Shown: positions 51,646 through 59,851 of the stretch, piece after piece | How the letters are laid out: each line of letters opens with the position of its first letter | Position numbering within the stretch: position 1 is the first letter of the stretch | Assembly: GCF_008974285.1 (NCBI RefSeq) | Contig: NZ_BKZV01000008.1 | Location: forward strand, 62,001-126,000 | Direction: 5' to 3' | Length of the DNA stretch: 64,000 bases | Origin: Thermogemmatispora aurantia | GTDB taxonomy: Bacteria; Chloroflexota; Ktedonobacteria; Ktedonobacterales; Ktedonobacteraceae | Made by a program: the position numbers and the translations under genes | Notes under the pieces: model-generated | Told to the model about the DNA's origin: nothing | The model's input: the letters and a program-made list of their open reading frames with translations, nothing else | The model's database searches: none

Positions 51646-52596
51646 ATGGCAATGGAGAAGATCGGCATAGCCAACGCTCCCTGCTCCTGGGGGATGCTGG
51701 AGTTCGATGAGACCCAGAAGCAGGGGCTGGCTATCCCCTGGAGACAGATGCTGGATGAGCTGCGGGCCACTGGCTATGAAGGGACCGAGTTAGGAGACTG
51801 GGGCTACCTGCCCACCGAGGCAGAGCAGCTGGCCGCAGAACTACAGAAACGCGAGTTGACGCTTGTGGCGGCCTTTATTCCCGTGATGCTGAGAGAGACG
51901 AGCGCGCTGCGGGCTGGCCTGGATCAGGCCCTGCGTATTGCCAACTTGCTCGCTGCAGTGTCCCAGATCGGCGGAGCTACGTGGAGACCTCTGCTGCTCC
52001 TGGCCGATGAGAATGGGTGTGATCCCCTCCGGACGTCCTGCGCTGGACGCATTTCCCCCAGCCAGGGATTAAGCGCTCGCGAGTGGCGCATCTTCGCTCG
52101 TAACAGCGAGACCGTTGCTCGCATGGTCTACGAGACCACGGGACTACGCACAGCCTTCCATCATCATTGCGCCGGTTATGTGGAAACACCAGAAGAGATT
52201 GCTCGCTTCCTAGAGTTGACCGATCCGAACGTCATCGGCCTGGCTTTCGATACTGGCCACTACCTCTACGGCAGCGGCAGCAATGAGCCGGGGCTGATCG
52301 AGGAGGCCCTCCATCGCTTTGATTCGCGGATCTGGCATGTTCATTTTAAAGACTGCTCGCCAGCAGTGGCCCAGGAGGCTCGTACCCAGAGGTGGGACTA
52401 CTTCACTGCACTGCGCCACGGCCTCTTTTGTGAGCTAGGACAGGGAGCGGTTCCATTCCCTACGGTGGTAACCTGGCTCCAGCTGCATGGCTATCAGGGA
52501 TGGATCGTCGTCGAGCAGGATGTGCTGCCCAGTATGGGCAGCCCCTATCTCAGCGCTTTGCGCAATCGCCAGTACTTACGTGATCTTGGTCTCTAG
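51646..52596 (+). CDS. iolE: inosose dehydratase-like TIM-barrel protein
   Basis: A 316-residue xylose-isomerase-like TIM barrel, close to IolE (2-keto-myo-inositol dehydratase). IANAPCSWGMLEF at the N-terminus, TAFHHHCAGYVETPEEI, FDTGHYLYGSG and WHVHFKDC in the middle, and VVEQDVLP at the end are typical of IolE. Metal ligands are the Glu, Asp, His and Glu in these segments. It dehydrates scyllo-inosose to the trihydroxycyclohexane dione used by IolD. Two ATGs, 51646 and 51652, are possible. It follows iolD after 170 bases. Confidence 0.9.
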   Translation: MAMEKIGIANAPCSWGMLEFDETQKQGLAIPWRQMLDELRATGYEGTELGDWGYLPTEAEQLAAELQKRELTLVAAFIPVMLRETSALRAGLDQALRIANLLAAVSQIGGATWRPLLLLADENGCDPLRTSCAGRISPSQGLSAREWRIFARNSETVARMVYETTGLRTAFHHHCAGYVETPEEIARFLELTDPNVIGLAFDTGHYLYGSGSNEPGLIEEALHRFDSRIWHVHFKDCSPAVAQEARTQRWDYFTALRHGLFCELGQGAVPFPTVVTWLQLHGYQGWIVVEQDVLPSMGSPYLSALRNRQYLRDLGL

Positions 52597-52720
52597 GCCG
52601 GCTGCTATCCTTCTCCAAGATGGAGAAGCACCCACATGCCGATGTTCAGAAACACCTGTCAGCTTGCTAACCAAAACCAGCCACGAGCAGCCAGACAAGA
52701 GGATAGGAAAGGATAACGGG

Positions 52721-53740
52721 ATGACTGCTAGACAGCTAACCGTTGGCTTGATCGGCGCCGGACGAATCGGACGCCTCCATGCTCATCACCTGACAACACG
52801 ACTTCCACGAGCCTGCTTGCTGGTCGTGGCCGACGCCTGTGCTGAGGCCGCCGAGTCCTGTGCCCGCGAGTGCGACATACCTCGCTTCTGCTCAGATTAT
52901 CGAGAGATCCTGGCAGACCCGCAGATCGAGGCTGTCCTGATCTGCTCGCCGACAACGACTCATGCTCAGCTCATCGAGGAAGCCGCTCGCTCCGGGAAGC
53001 ATATCTTCTGTGAGAAGCCGCTGGCTCTCGACCTGGAGTCGATTGATCGGGCACTGGCCACCGTCGAGCGAGCGGGGGTCAAGCTCCAGACAGGTTTTAA
53101 TCGCCGCTTTGATGTTCATTTCCGCCGCGTCAGGCAGGCTGTTGAGCAAGGGGAGATTGGCTTGCCATTGATGCTCCACATTACAAGCCGTGATCCCGCT
53201 CCCCCTCCGGTGGCCTATCTTCGAGTCTCCGGCGGCCTATTCCTTGATATGACGATCCACGATTTCGATACGGCCCGCTTCTTGCTTGCCAGTGAGGTCG
53301 AAGAGGTCTTTGCCCTGGCCCATGCCCTGAACGAGCCAGACATTGCCCTGGCTGGGGACGTGGCCCACGCCGCTGTAATGCTGCGTTTCGCCAATGGAGC
53401 AATCGCTACGATCAGCAATAGCCGCCGCGCCAGCTACGGTTATGATCAGCGTGTCGAGCTGTTCGGTAGTGAGGGCTGCATTGCCATCGACAATGCCTAT
53501 CCCAATACAGCGGTGGTCAGCGACCGCCATAGCGTGCGGCGTGATCTTCCCCTGCATTTCTTTATAGAGCGCTACGCCGAAAGCTTTGCTGCCGAGCTGC
53601 AAGCCTTTGTCGAGGCTGTCCTTGACGACAGGCCCGTACCTGTCAGTGGCCATGATGGCCGGGCCCCGGTAGCCATTGCTCTGGCAGCCCAGCGCTCTTT
53701 GCGGGAACATCGCCCAGTCTCCCTGCGTGAAGTAGCCTGA
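52721..53740 (+). CDS. iolG: inositol 2-dehydrogenase (Gfo/Idh/MocA family)
   Basis: A 339-residue oxidoreductase. NAD-binding GLIGAGRIGRLHAHHL is at 9-24; the family motif with catalytic Lys is CEKPLAL near 97-103. The second domain has GFNRRFDVHFRRVRQAVEQGEIG and FLDMTIHDFDTARFL (His/Asp contact the substrate). It oxidises myo-inositol to scyllo-inosose, the first pathway step, followed by IolE. The open frame runs upstream to 52487 inside iolE, but ATG 52721 with GGAAAGGA at 52706-52713 is the natural start. Confidence 0.9.
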   Translation: MTARQLTVGLIGAGRIGRLHAHHLTTRLPRACLLVVADACAEAAESCARECDIPRFCSDYREILADPQIEAVLICSPTTTHAQLIEEAARSGKHIFCEKPLALDLESIDRALATVERAGVKLQTGFNRRFDVHFRRVRQAVEQGEIGLPLMLHITSRDPAPPPVAYLRVSGGLFLDMTIHDFDTARFLLASEVEEVFALAHALNEPDIALAGDVAHAAVMLRFANGAIATISNSRRASYGYDQRVELFGSEGCIAIDNAYPNTAVVSDRHSVRRDLPLHFFIERYAESFAAELQAFVEAVLDDRPVPVSGHDGRAPVAIALAAQRSLREHRPVSLREVA

Positions 53741-53821
53741 ACGACAGACGCCTGCCAATAGAAGGCGGCAAAGTGATGAAGGAGCGGTCTTCGGTAGCAA
53801 AGAAGAGGAGGAGAGAGCACT

Positions 53822-54856
53822 GTGTATGGAAGAGAAGAGATGTGCATCCACTCCAGGCAGAATAAGCTGAGCCGGCTCCAAGCCTGTGCCGATGAGCACG
53901 GCATCATTACTGCCCTGGCCGTTGATCACCGGACAAATCTGGCTCAGGCTCTGGCCATGGCCCAGGGCTTGCAAGGGCAAGCCAGCGCCTCTGACCTGCG
54001 TACCTTCAAGCGCCTGGTCACGCAGATTCTGTCTCCCTACGCGAGCGCTGTCCTGCTTGATCCCGAGTATGGTCTGGACGCCCTGGCGGTACGCCATCCC
54101 AGTACGGGCGTGATGCTCGCATACGAGCGCTCGGGCTATAGCGCCAATGGCCGCTATGAACCTCCCGAGGTGATCCCTGACTATAGTGTACGGCGCCTGG
54201 TGGAGGTTGGAGCCCAGGCCGTGAAGGTCTTGCTGTACTATAACCCCTTCGATAGCCCGCACATCAATCGTGTCAAGCAGGCCTATATCGAGCGCATAGG
54301 AGCCGAGTGCCAGGCCCTGGAAGTGCCTTTCTTCCTGGAGCCACTTGTCTATGCCGGCGAGGAACTGGCTGGGGAGAACGCCGCGCTGAACTTTGCACAA
54401 GCCAAGCCAACCTATGTCGCCCTCACTGTGGCTGAGTTTGGACAGCCACGCTACGGTGTCGATATCCTGAAAGTGGAATGGCCCATCGTACCGACCTACA
54501 CCTCTGGACTGCAGAGCTGCGAGGCACCAACGCCAGCTTACTCGCGCGAAGAGGCCATTGAACAGCTACGCGTCGTGGGAATGGCGGCTTCGAAACCCCT
54601 TGTCTATCTGAGCGCGGGCTACAGCTCAGCCACTGTCTGTGAGCTGCTGGAGCTGACCGCTGAGGCCGGCGTACCTTTCTGTGGCGTGGTCTGTGGCCGC
54701 GCCTTCTGGCAGGGAGGGATCGCTCTCTATGCCAGAGGGGGAACCGCTGCCCTGGAGCGCTGGCTGGCACAAGAGGGCGTTGCCGCCCTGCAAGCGATCG
54801 CCTGTGTTCTGCGTCGCTGCGCCACACCCTGGTGGGAGCTGCTGGCATCCGGCTAA
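53822..54856 (+). CDS. LacD-type class I aldolase, probable IolJ substitute
   Basis: A 344-residue aldolase of the tagatose-1,6-bisphosphate aldolase (LacD) family, not the class II Fba-like IolJ. Sequence marks are ALAVDHRTNL, VLLDPEYGLDAL, VKVLLYYNP (Lys135), PFFLEPLVY and VDILKVEWP (Lys217, the segment expected to hold the Schiff-base Lys). In this gene neighbourhood the expected last step is cleavage of 2-deoxy-5-keto-gluconate 6-phosphate to dihydroxyacetone phosphate and malonic semialdehyde. A LacD-type replacement is an inference from context. GTG start at 53822 is supported by GAGGAGGAG at 53805-53813. Confidence 0.8.
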   Translation: MYGREEMCIHSRQNKLSRLQACADEHGIITALAVDHRTNLAQALAMAQGLQGQASASDLRTFKRLVTQILSPYASAVLLDPEYGLDALAVRHPSTGVMLAYERSGYSANGRYEPPEVIPDYSVRRLVEVGAQAVKVLLYYNPFDSPHINRVKQAYIERIGAECQALEVPFFLEPLVYAGEELAGENAALNFAQAKPTYVALTVAEFGQPRYGVDILKVEWPIVPTYTSGLQSCEAPTPAYSREEAIEQLRVVGMAASKPLVYLSAGYSSATVCELLELTAEAGVPFCGVVCGRAFWQGGIALYARGGTAALERWLAQEGVAALQAIACVLRRCATPWWELLASG

Positions 54857-54871
54857 TGCCAGCTCTCTCCC
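54835..54871 (+). terminator. hairpin spanning the aldolase stop codon
   Basis: GCTGGCAT (about 54840-54847) pairs with ATGCCAGC (about 54855-54862), flanked by partially pairing GGGAG and CTCCC. No T-run follows. Possible end of the iol transcript. Confidence 0.35.
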
Positions 54872-55335
54872 AAGGCCAATCTCTCGGTTCAATCAGTAAC
54901 AGACTGAACGCCTATTGGGAATCAGGCAAGCCGGACAGGACCAGATGGACGCAAATCAGGGCCTGGATCGTTGAACCTGGACTGATGAACCTCCAGCGTT
55001 CTACGTACTTCAGGCCAGGCCCTCCTTTTGATAGGAGCTTGACTGAAGAAATCAAAGGGGAGAGGGTGACCATTTCTCCTGTATCTTGCTGGCCAATTCC
55101 TATCCTGGCTTGCGCACTGATTCTCTGGATCTCGCCTGAAAAAGCGTTGGAGATTCTCGCTCGCTATTGACTATCAGCGGCAACCGAACCGGCTGGCAAA
55201 CGCACCCCCTCGGCAGGGCCTTCATGCTATAATGTGAATATCGCTAATCATCTCGCTGGCGCCAACCACTCAGGCAAAAGCGAGTGTTGTTCAAGGAAGG
55301 ACAGTCTACAATCTGCATTCAGGGAAGAGAGAACT
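54857..55335. other. intergenic region upstream of the DUF929 gene
   Basis: No gene is supported; open frames are short with poor composition. The only clear element is the extended -10 at 55225-55233. Confidence 0.4.
55225..55233 (+). promoter_or_regulatory. extended -10 promoter upstream of the DUF929 gene
   Basis: ATGC-TATAAT (perfect TATAAT at 55228-55233, preceded by TGC) lacks a recognisable -35 at 17 bases. Extended -10 elements can act without one. It lies about 100 bases before the start codon. Confidence 0.45.
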
Positions 55336-56466
55336 ATGTCTTCATCCACATCCAGGAAGCAAGCCAATCCTCCCGTCTCACAGGCGCGCTCGCAAGGGCA
55401 GACGTCCCAATCCTCCACCAACTCCCTTAGCAAACGTCCGCAGACTGAGAGTAGGCTGAGAGGAACAGCTCCTAGACAGACGCAGCGGGCAGGCCGACGA
55501 CGAGGTGTCTCAGTCTGGCGCGCCTACCGCTGGTGGCTGGTGGGCCTCACTCTCGTTGTGATTGGGGCCATCGTTGGCCTCTTCCTCCTCCTTGGCCACC
55601 AGAGCACGGCAAATTCCACCAGCAGCCGCTCTGCGACAGACCCGCAGGTCTTGAACGATCTGGCCCTCATCAGCGACAGCCAGTTCTCCAAAGTAGGTAC
55701 TGGTAACCTGTCGAGTCCCCTGCGCGTCATCGCTGATCGCCCAATGCTGCGCGGACCCACTGGCAAGCCTGAGTTCTTCTACTGGGGCGCCGAATTCTGC
55801 CCCTACTGCGCCGCGGAGCGCTGGCCGGTTGTTGTAGCCCTCAGCCGCTTTGGCACCTTCAGCAAGTTGCCAGAGACAACCTCCTCTGACACAGATGCCT
55901 ACCCCAATACTGCAACGTTTACCTTTCATGGCAGCGTCTACCAGAGCAACTACCTCGATTTCGCCCCGGTTGAGCTAGAGGACCGCGAGGGTCATCCTTT
56001 GGAAGGACCAACGGTGGAGGAACAGCAGATCATTGGCTCGCTCAATCCCGATGGCAGTATCCCATTCCTGGACATTGCCAACCTCTACCTGGTGCGCGGC
56101 CAGAGCTTTGATCCCGGCATCCTCACAGGGCTGTCTCAGCGCGACATTGCCTTGCAACTGACTGATCCCGGCACTCCCGTAGCCAAGAATATTCTGGGCG
56201 TCGCTAACTATTTGACCGCCGCTATCTGCGTAGCGACAGCGGATCAGCCGGCGAGCGTCTGTAACACTTCCTATATCCAGTTTATTCAAAGGCAGCTGCC
56301 GCGCTCACCCTATGCTCCTACTCCTACCCCCACGCCATCTGCCAGCCTGCCGTCAGCTCTCCCGACAACGGCACTCGGGCTGATAATGCTGCTGCCCGCG
56401 GTCCGCCGGCCTCAAGGCGAGGTGAGACGCCGTACAAGTCAACACCAGGCGCAGAAAAAGCGCTGA
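55336..56466 (+). CDS. membrane-anchored thioredoxin-like DUF929 protein
   Basis: A 376-residue protein. About 1-56 is a Ser/Gln/Arg-rich cytoplasmic tail; about 57-86 is one membrane helix (WWLVGLTLVVIGAIVGLFLLLG). The extracytoplasmic part contains FFYWGAEFCPYCAAERWPVVV with C155-P-Y-C158, the redox motif of DUF929 thioredoxin-like domains. A Pro/Thr repeat linker (APTPTPTPSAS) and a second short hydrophobic stretch (ALGLIMLLPAVRR) follow near the C-terminus. It may keep disulfides correct outside the membrane. ATG 55336 is chosen over the open frame back to 55234. The transcript ends at a strong terminator. Confidence 0.82.
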   Translation: MSSSTSRKQANPPVSQARSQGQTSQSSTNSLSKRPQTESRLRGTAPRQTQRAGRRRGVSVWRAYRWWLVGLTLVVIGAIVGLFLLLGHQSTANSTSSRSATDPQVLNDLALISDSQFSKVGTGNLSSPLRVIADRPMLRGPTGKPEFFYWGAEFCPYCAAERWPVVVALSRFGTFSKLPETTSSDTDAYPNTATFTFHGSVYQSNYLDFAPVELEDREGHPLEGPTVEEQQIIGSLNPDGSIPFLDIANLYLVRGQSFDPGILTGLSQRDIALQLTDPGTPVAKNILGVANYLTAAICVATADQPASVCNTSYIQFIQRQLPRSPYAPTPTPTPSASLPSALPTTALGLIMLLPAVRRPQGEVRRRTSQHQAQKKR

Positions 56467-56475
56467 GAAAAGACA

Positions 56476-56530
56476 CAACCAGCCGTGGCCCGTGAGGGAA
56501 TAATCTCCATCCACGGCTGGTTGTTTTTTT
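56476..56530 (+). terminator. strong rho-independent terminator
   Basis: CAACCAGCCGTGG (56476-56488) and CCACGGCTGGTTG (56511-56523) form a perfect 13-bp stem, followed by seven Ts to 56530. It ends the DUF929 transcript. The A-rich stretch before the stem (56467-56471) also gives a weaker T-run for the facing minus-strand gene. Confidence 0.9.
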
Positions 56531-56552
56531 CTTGCTCTGCTCTCACCGCTGG

Positions 56553-58904
56553 CTAAGAGCCTGCTGACGGGGTGCGATTGCCACTCTCACTCTCTTGCCA
56601 GGCTCGTACGATGCCCTCCGGGGTCATAGGCAGCTCCGTCAAGCGTAGTCCAAGTGCATCGCGCAGGGCGTTGCCAATCGCAGCGGCCACCGGGACGACT
56701 GGCGGCTCGCCGGCCCCACGTGCTCCGAAAGGACCAAGCTCACACGGTACCTCGACAATCAGCGGCGTAATCGAAGGCACATCCTGGCTATGGGGCAGGG
56801 CATAGTCCATCAAAGTCCCTGTGAGCAGTTGGCCCTCCTCGCCATAGACCAGCCGTTCCTGCAAGGCCCAGCCAATGCCCTGCGCTACACCCCCGTAGAT
56901 CTGGCCTTCAACCTCTCCGCGGTTCAATGCGCGTCCCACATCCTGAGCGGCAACATAGTCCAGGACCCGTACCTCGCCTGTCTCTGGATCAACTGCCACC
57001 TTCGCCAGGTGCACAGCGAACATTGGGCCGGACGTAGCGTTTGCCGATCGACCACGGCCAAAGACAGGGGCATAGCGAGCGCCGAAATTGGTCGAATTAG
57101 CAGCCACCTGCTGGAACGTCACATACTTGTCGGGGACGCCACGCACGGTAACTCGCCCATCCCGCAGTTCGAGATCCTCACGGGCCGCTTCCAGCAACTC
57201 CGAGGCAATCGTCAAAATTTGCTCGCGGGCATCCTGCGCCGCCGCCAGAACAGCGGAGCCGAGGGCGTAGGTTGTCTTGCTGCCAGCTGTCAAGCCACTG
57301 TAGGGCATGGTGTCGGTACCCTCGTGAACCACTGTGACCGCGCGCGGCGGCAGGCCCAGAACCTCCGCGGCGATCAGGGCCAGGGAGCTGTCGGAACCTG
57401 ACATATCGACGCTGCCGACGATCACTGTGCAGCTGCCATCGCTTTCCAGGCGGCAGAGAGCCGCTGCAGGCTCGGTAGCTCCTGGCCAGCCACCAGCCGC
57501 CAGGCCGATGCCAACTCGCCAGCCGCTTAGCTCCGCTGGTAACTCACTCCGAACCCGCTCGCGCTCGCTCCAGAGTGGGTGGCTTCCGACTGCCTCCAGG
57601 CACTCCACCAGACCGATACGGGGCCAGCGACCCCCCGGAACACGCGCATCCCCCTCACGCAGGGCATGGCGTAGACGGAATGCTAGTGGATCAAGCCCAA
57701 GACGGCGACAAAGCTCGTCGACCGTCGACTCCAGGGCAAAATAAGCCTGGGGACCGGTCGGAGCCCGGTAAGCGGCGCTGCCCGGCTTGTTGGTTTGCAC
57801 CAAATAAGACTGGATGGCAAGGTGAGGGCAACGGTAGAGATTGCTGAAGTGGAAGCCGCTCAGCCCCGCTAGCGGGTAAGGATAGGCACCCGAATCGAGG
57901 ATCAAGCGCACCTGAATGGCCGTCAGAGTTCCATCGCGCCGCGCCCCCAGTTTCACCGTAATCGCGGTCTGCGGCGCTGGATTACCGGCCAGCAGCTCCT
58001 CCTGCCGTGTGTAGACCAGGCGCACCGGTCGACGCAGCTGTAGAGCTGCCGCCGCTACCAGTGGCTCAAGCAAAACCTCCTTTCCACCGAACCCTCCGCC
58101 GACCGGCACTGGCTCCACATGGATCTGCCGCTCGGATAGGCCCAGCGCCAGAGCCACGGCCCGACGAGCATTAAGCAGTCCCTGGGTGCTGGAATAAATG
58201 GTCAGCTGCCGGGTGTGAGCATCAGGAACAACCAGGACCGTCTGCGGTTCTAAGTAGGATTGATGCACAGGCGAAGTCCTGTAGTGCTCCTCCACAATGA
58301 CCTCCGCCTCTCGCAAACCCTCCTCGATCTTCCCCATACGCAGCGGCGGCAGTGCAGCAGCGTTGGGCGATAGCCCCTCCTCCTCCAGTGAAGTACCTGG
58401 TGGCAGAAAGAGCGCATGGCTCTGCCGCAGTGTCTCGCGAAAATCGCGCTGCAAACAGGCTCGTGGAGCACCCGGGCGACAGGCAGCCTCGGGATCAAGC
58501 ACAGCTGGCAGTGGCTCATAATCGACCTCAACGGCAGCAGCTCCATCTTCGGCCAGTGCCTCCGTCTCTGCCACAACCAGTGCCACAGGGTGGCCACACC
58601 AACAGACCTCGGTGCCTGCCAACGGCTCCAGCGAGCGCACGCTGCCGTCCGAGGACCGCAAGCCTAGATTGGCCGCAGTGAAGACAGCAACTACCCCTGG
58701 CAAAGCCAGGGCTGCCGAAGGGTTGATGCGCCGGATGAACGCATGGGCGTACGGACTGGTTACCAGACGTGCATGCAGCACTCCCGCCGGTAAATGATCA
58801 CCCGCATAGCGAGCACGCCCGCTGACCTTGGCTTCTCCGTCCTGGCGGGGGAGTGCCGTGCCAATCAGGACAGATGACGCCTGCCTCTGTGCTTCATGCA
58901 ACAT
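56553..58904 (-). CDS. molybdenum hydroxylase large subunit (xanthine/aldehyde oxidoreductase type)
   Basis: A 783-residue Mo-binding subunit. TALPRQDGEAKVSGRARYAGD is the N-terminal family motif; VGGGFGGKE, AYRAPTGPQA (substrate Arg loop) and GARGAGEPPVVP, with the catalytic Glu near the end, are in order. The loop is the XDH/aldehyde oxidase type, not the AYxCSFR loop of CO dehydrogenase CoxL. It would hydroxylate purines, aldehydes or aromatic heterocycles, with FAD and 2Fe-2S subunits. Neither is adjacent in the window. The start at ATG 58902-58904 is set by AAAGGAGG at about 58914-58922; an open extension to 58985 is less likely. Confidence 0.85.
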   Translation of the reverse strand: MLHEAQRQASSVLIGTALPRQDGEAKVSGRARYAGDHLPAGVLHARLVTSPYAHAFIRRINPSAALALPGVVAVFTAANLGLRSSDGSVRSLEPLAGTEVCWCGHPVALVVAETEALAEDGAAAVEVDYEPLPAVLDPEAACRPGAPRACLQRDFRETLRQSHALFLPPGTSLEEEGLSPNAAALPPLRMGKIEEGLREAEVIVEEHYRTSPVHQSYLEPQTVLVVPDAHTRQLTIYSSTQGLLNARRAVALALGLSERQIHVEPVPVGGGFGGKEVLLEPLVAAAALQLRRPVRLVYTRQEELLAGNPAPQTAITVKLGARRDGTLTAIQVRLILDSGAYPYPLAGLSGFHFSNLYRCPHLAIQSYLVQTNKPGSAAYRAPTGPQAYFALESTVDELCRRLGLDPLAFRLRHALREGDARVPGGRWPRIGLVECLEAVGSHPLWSERERVRSELPAELSGWRVGIGLAAGGWPGATEPAAALCRLESDGSCTVIVGSVDMSGSDSSLALIAAEVLGLPPRAVTVVHEGTDTMPYSGLTAGSKTTYALGSAVLAAAQDAREQILTIASELLEAAREDLELRDGRVTVRGVPDKYVTFQQVAANSTNFGARYAPVFGRGRSANATSGPMFAVHLAKVAVDPETGEVRVLDYVAAQDVGRALNRGEVEGQIYGGVAQGIGWALQERLVYGEEGQLLTGTLMDYALPHSQDVPSITPLIVEVPCELGPFGARGAGEPPVVPVAAAIGNALRDALGLRLTELPMTPEGIVRAWQESESGNRTPSAGS

Positions 58905-59189
58905 CGAATAGAGACCTCCTTTCGCCTCCTGCAGAAAAAGGAGAGAGAACCAGGCTTGTCTCACGACAGCCGGGCGCCAGCTCACCCGCCCGTAGACCAG
59001 GCAGAGCGGCGCCGCTTTTCATTGAATGCCAGCGGCGATGCTCCCGTCAAGTCCTCAAACCCCGTCAAGGATGCTGTGGCCCCTGGAGACTGAACAGAGC
59101 AGCCAGCGTGACCAGGACCCCAGCCGCCACAACAGTGACTGCCAGATGTCCGCTATCTGTTCTGGCTTTTCGGAGCAAGCAGCCCTATG

Positions 59190-59500
59190 CTCTCCCTTAG
59201 CAAGGAGTGCCATACCAGTGGCTTTGGTGCCAGTATCTCCATTACCAACACCGGCGGCACGGCCATCAATGGCTGGACGCTCAGGTTCACCTTCCCGAAC
59301 GGGCAAACGATCACTCAGGGTTGGAATGGCAGCTTTAGTCAACAGGGGAGCACTGTCACCATCACCAATCTGTCCTATAATGCCACCATCCCGGTGAGAA
59401 CGACACTGGGTGGCCCCCCGGCTTTAATGGCACCTGGAACGGTACCAACTCACCTCCGACGAGCTTCACGCTCAATGGCGTGACCTGTAGCACTCAGTAA
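59190..59500 (+). pseudogene. CBM2 (cellulose-binding module) remnant with frameshift
   Basis: The first frame reads SGFGASISITNTGG and NGWTLRFTFPNGQTITQGW, then NGSFSQQGSTVTITNLSYN, the core of a family 2 carbohydrate-binding module. It then loses the frame near the CCCCCC run at 59414-59419. The second frame (from 59420) restores GFNGTWNGTN and FTLNGVTCSTQ before a stop at 59498-59500, exactly the CBM2 C-terminal end. No signal peptide or catalytic domain precedes it. Remnant of a secreted polysaccharide-binding enzyme, or a sequencing indel in the C-run. Confidence 0.7.
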
Positions 59501-59720
59501 CCCATAGGAAGCCAGCCGCCAGATCTGGTCAGTCCGTGTCTGGCCTGCCTTAGCCTGCGGGCGGGCCACAGACCTTTTCTGCAGTCTGTCAGAGTGAGTA
59601 CCCTGCTAGCAGGGCCAGAGGGGTCCCTCGCCACAAGCGGACCCTTCCTTGCTTTCCCGCCTTCTCTCCTACCCCTCCCGCCTTTCTCGAAAATGTTGCG
59701 AAAAAAAAGTCCTGGAAGGC

Positions 59721-59749
59721 TTGACGGAAACCGGTTTCAATGTTATAGT
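59721..59749 (+). promoter_or_regulatory. promoter of the second lacI-type gene
   Basis: TTGACG (59721-59726) and TATAGT (59744-59749) are separated by 17 bases, and the spacer holds a perfect palindrome. It lies about 100 bases before the ATG at 59852. Confidence 0.7.
59727..59738. promoter_or_regulatory. LacI-type operator 1, in the promoter spacer
   Basis: GAAACCGGTTTC is a perfect 12-bp palindrome with a central CG, a form used by LacI-family regulators. It lies between the -35 and -10, so a bound protein would block RNA polymerase. Confidence 0.65.
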
Positions 59750-59756
59750 TTCGCCA

Positions 59757-59768
59757 GAAACCGGTTCC
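59757..59768. promoter_or_regulatory. LacI-type operator 2, downstream of the -10
   Basis: GAAACCGGTTCC matches operator 1 at 11 of 12 positions. The two centres are 30 bases apart, close to three helical turns, so both sites lie on the same face of the DNA and could be bound cooperatively. Confidence 0.6.
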
Positions 59769-59851
59769 AGAAGCTGGCACCCACCGGCGCCAGGCGGCAC
59801 CACCCGCACAGGAACCAGATGCACCAAGCCTTAGACGTGGGAGAGACGACA

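Larger units (their letters stand above)
59501..59851. other. control region of the second LacI regulator
   Basis: Contains the promoter and two operator-like sites detailed separately. The first 200 bases, after the CBM2 remnant, hold nothing recognisable. Confidence 0.5.
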
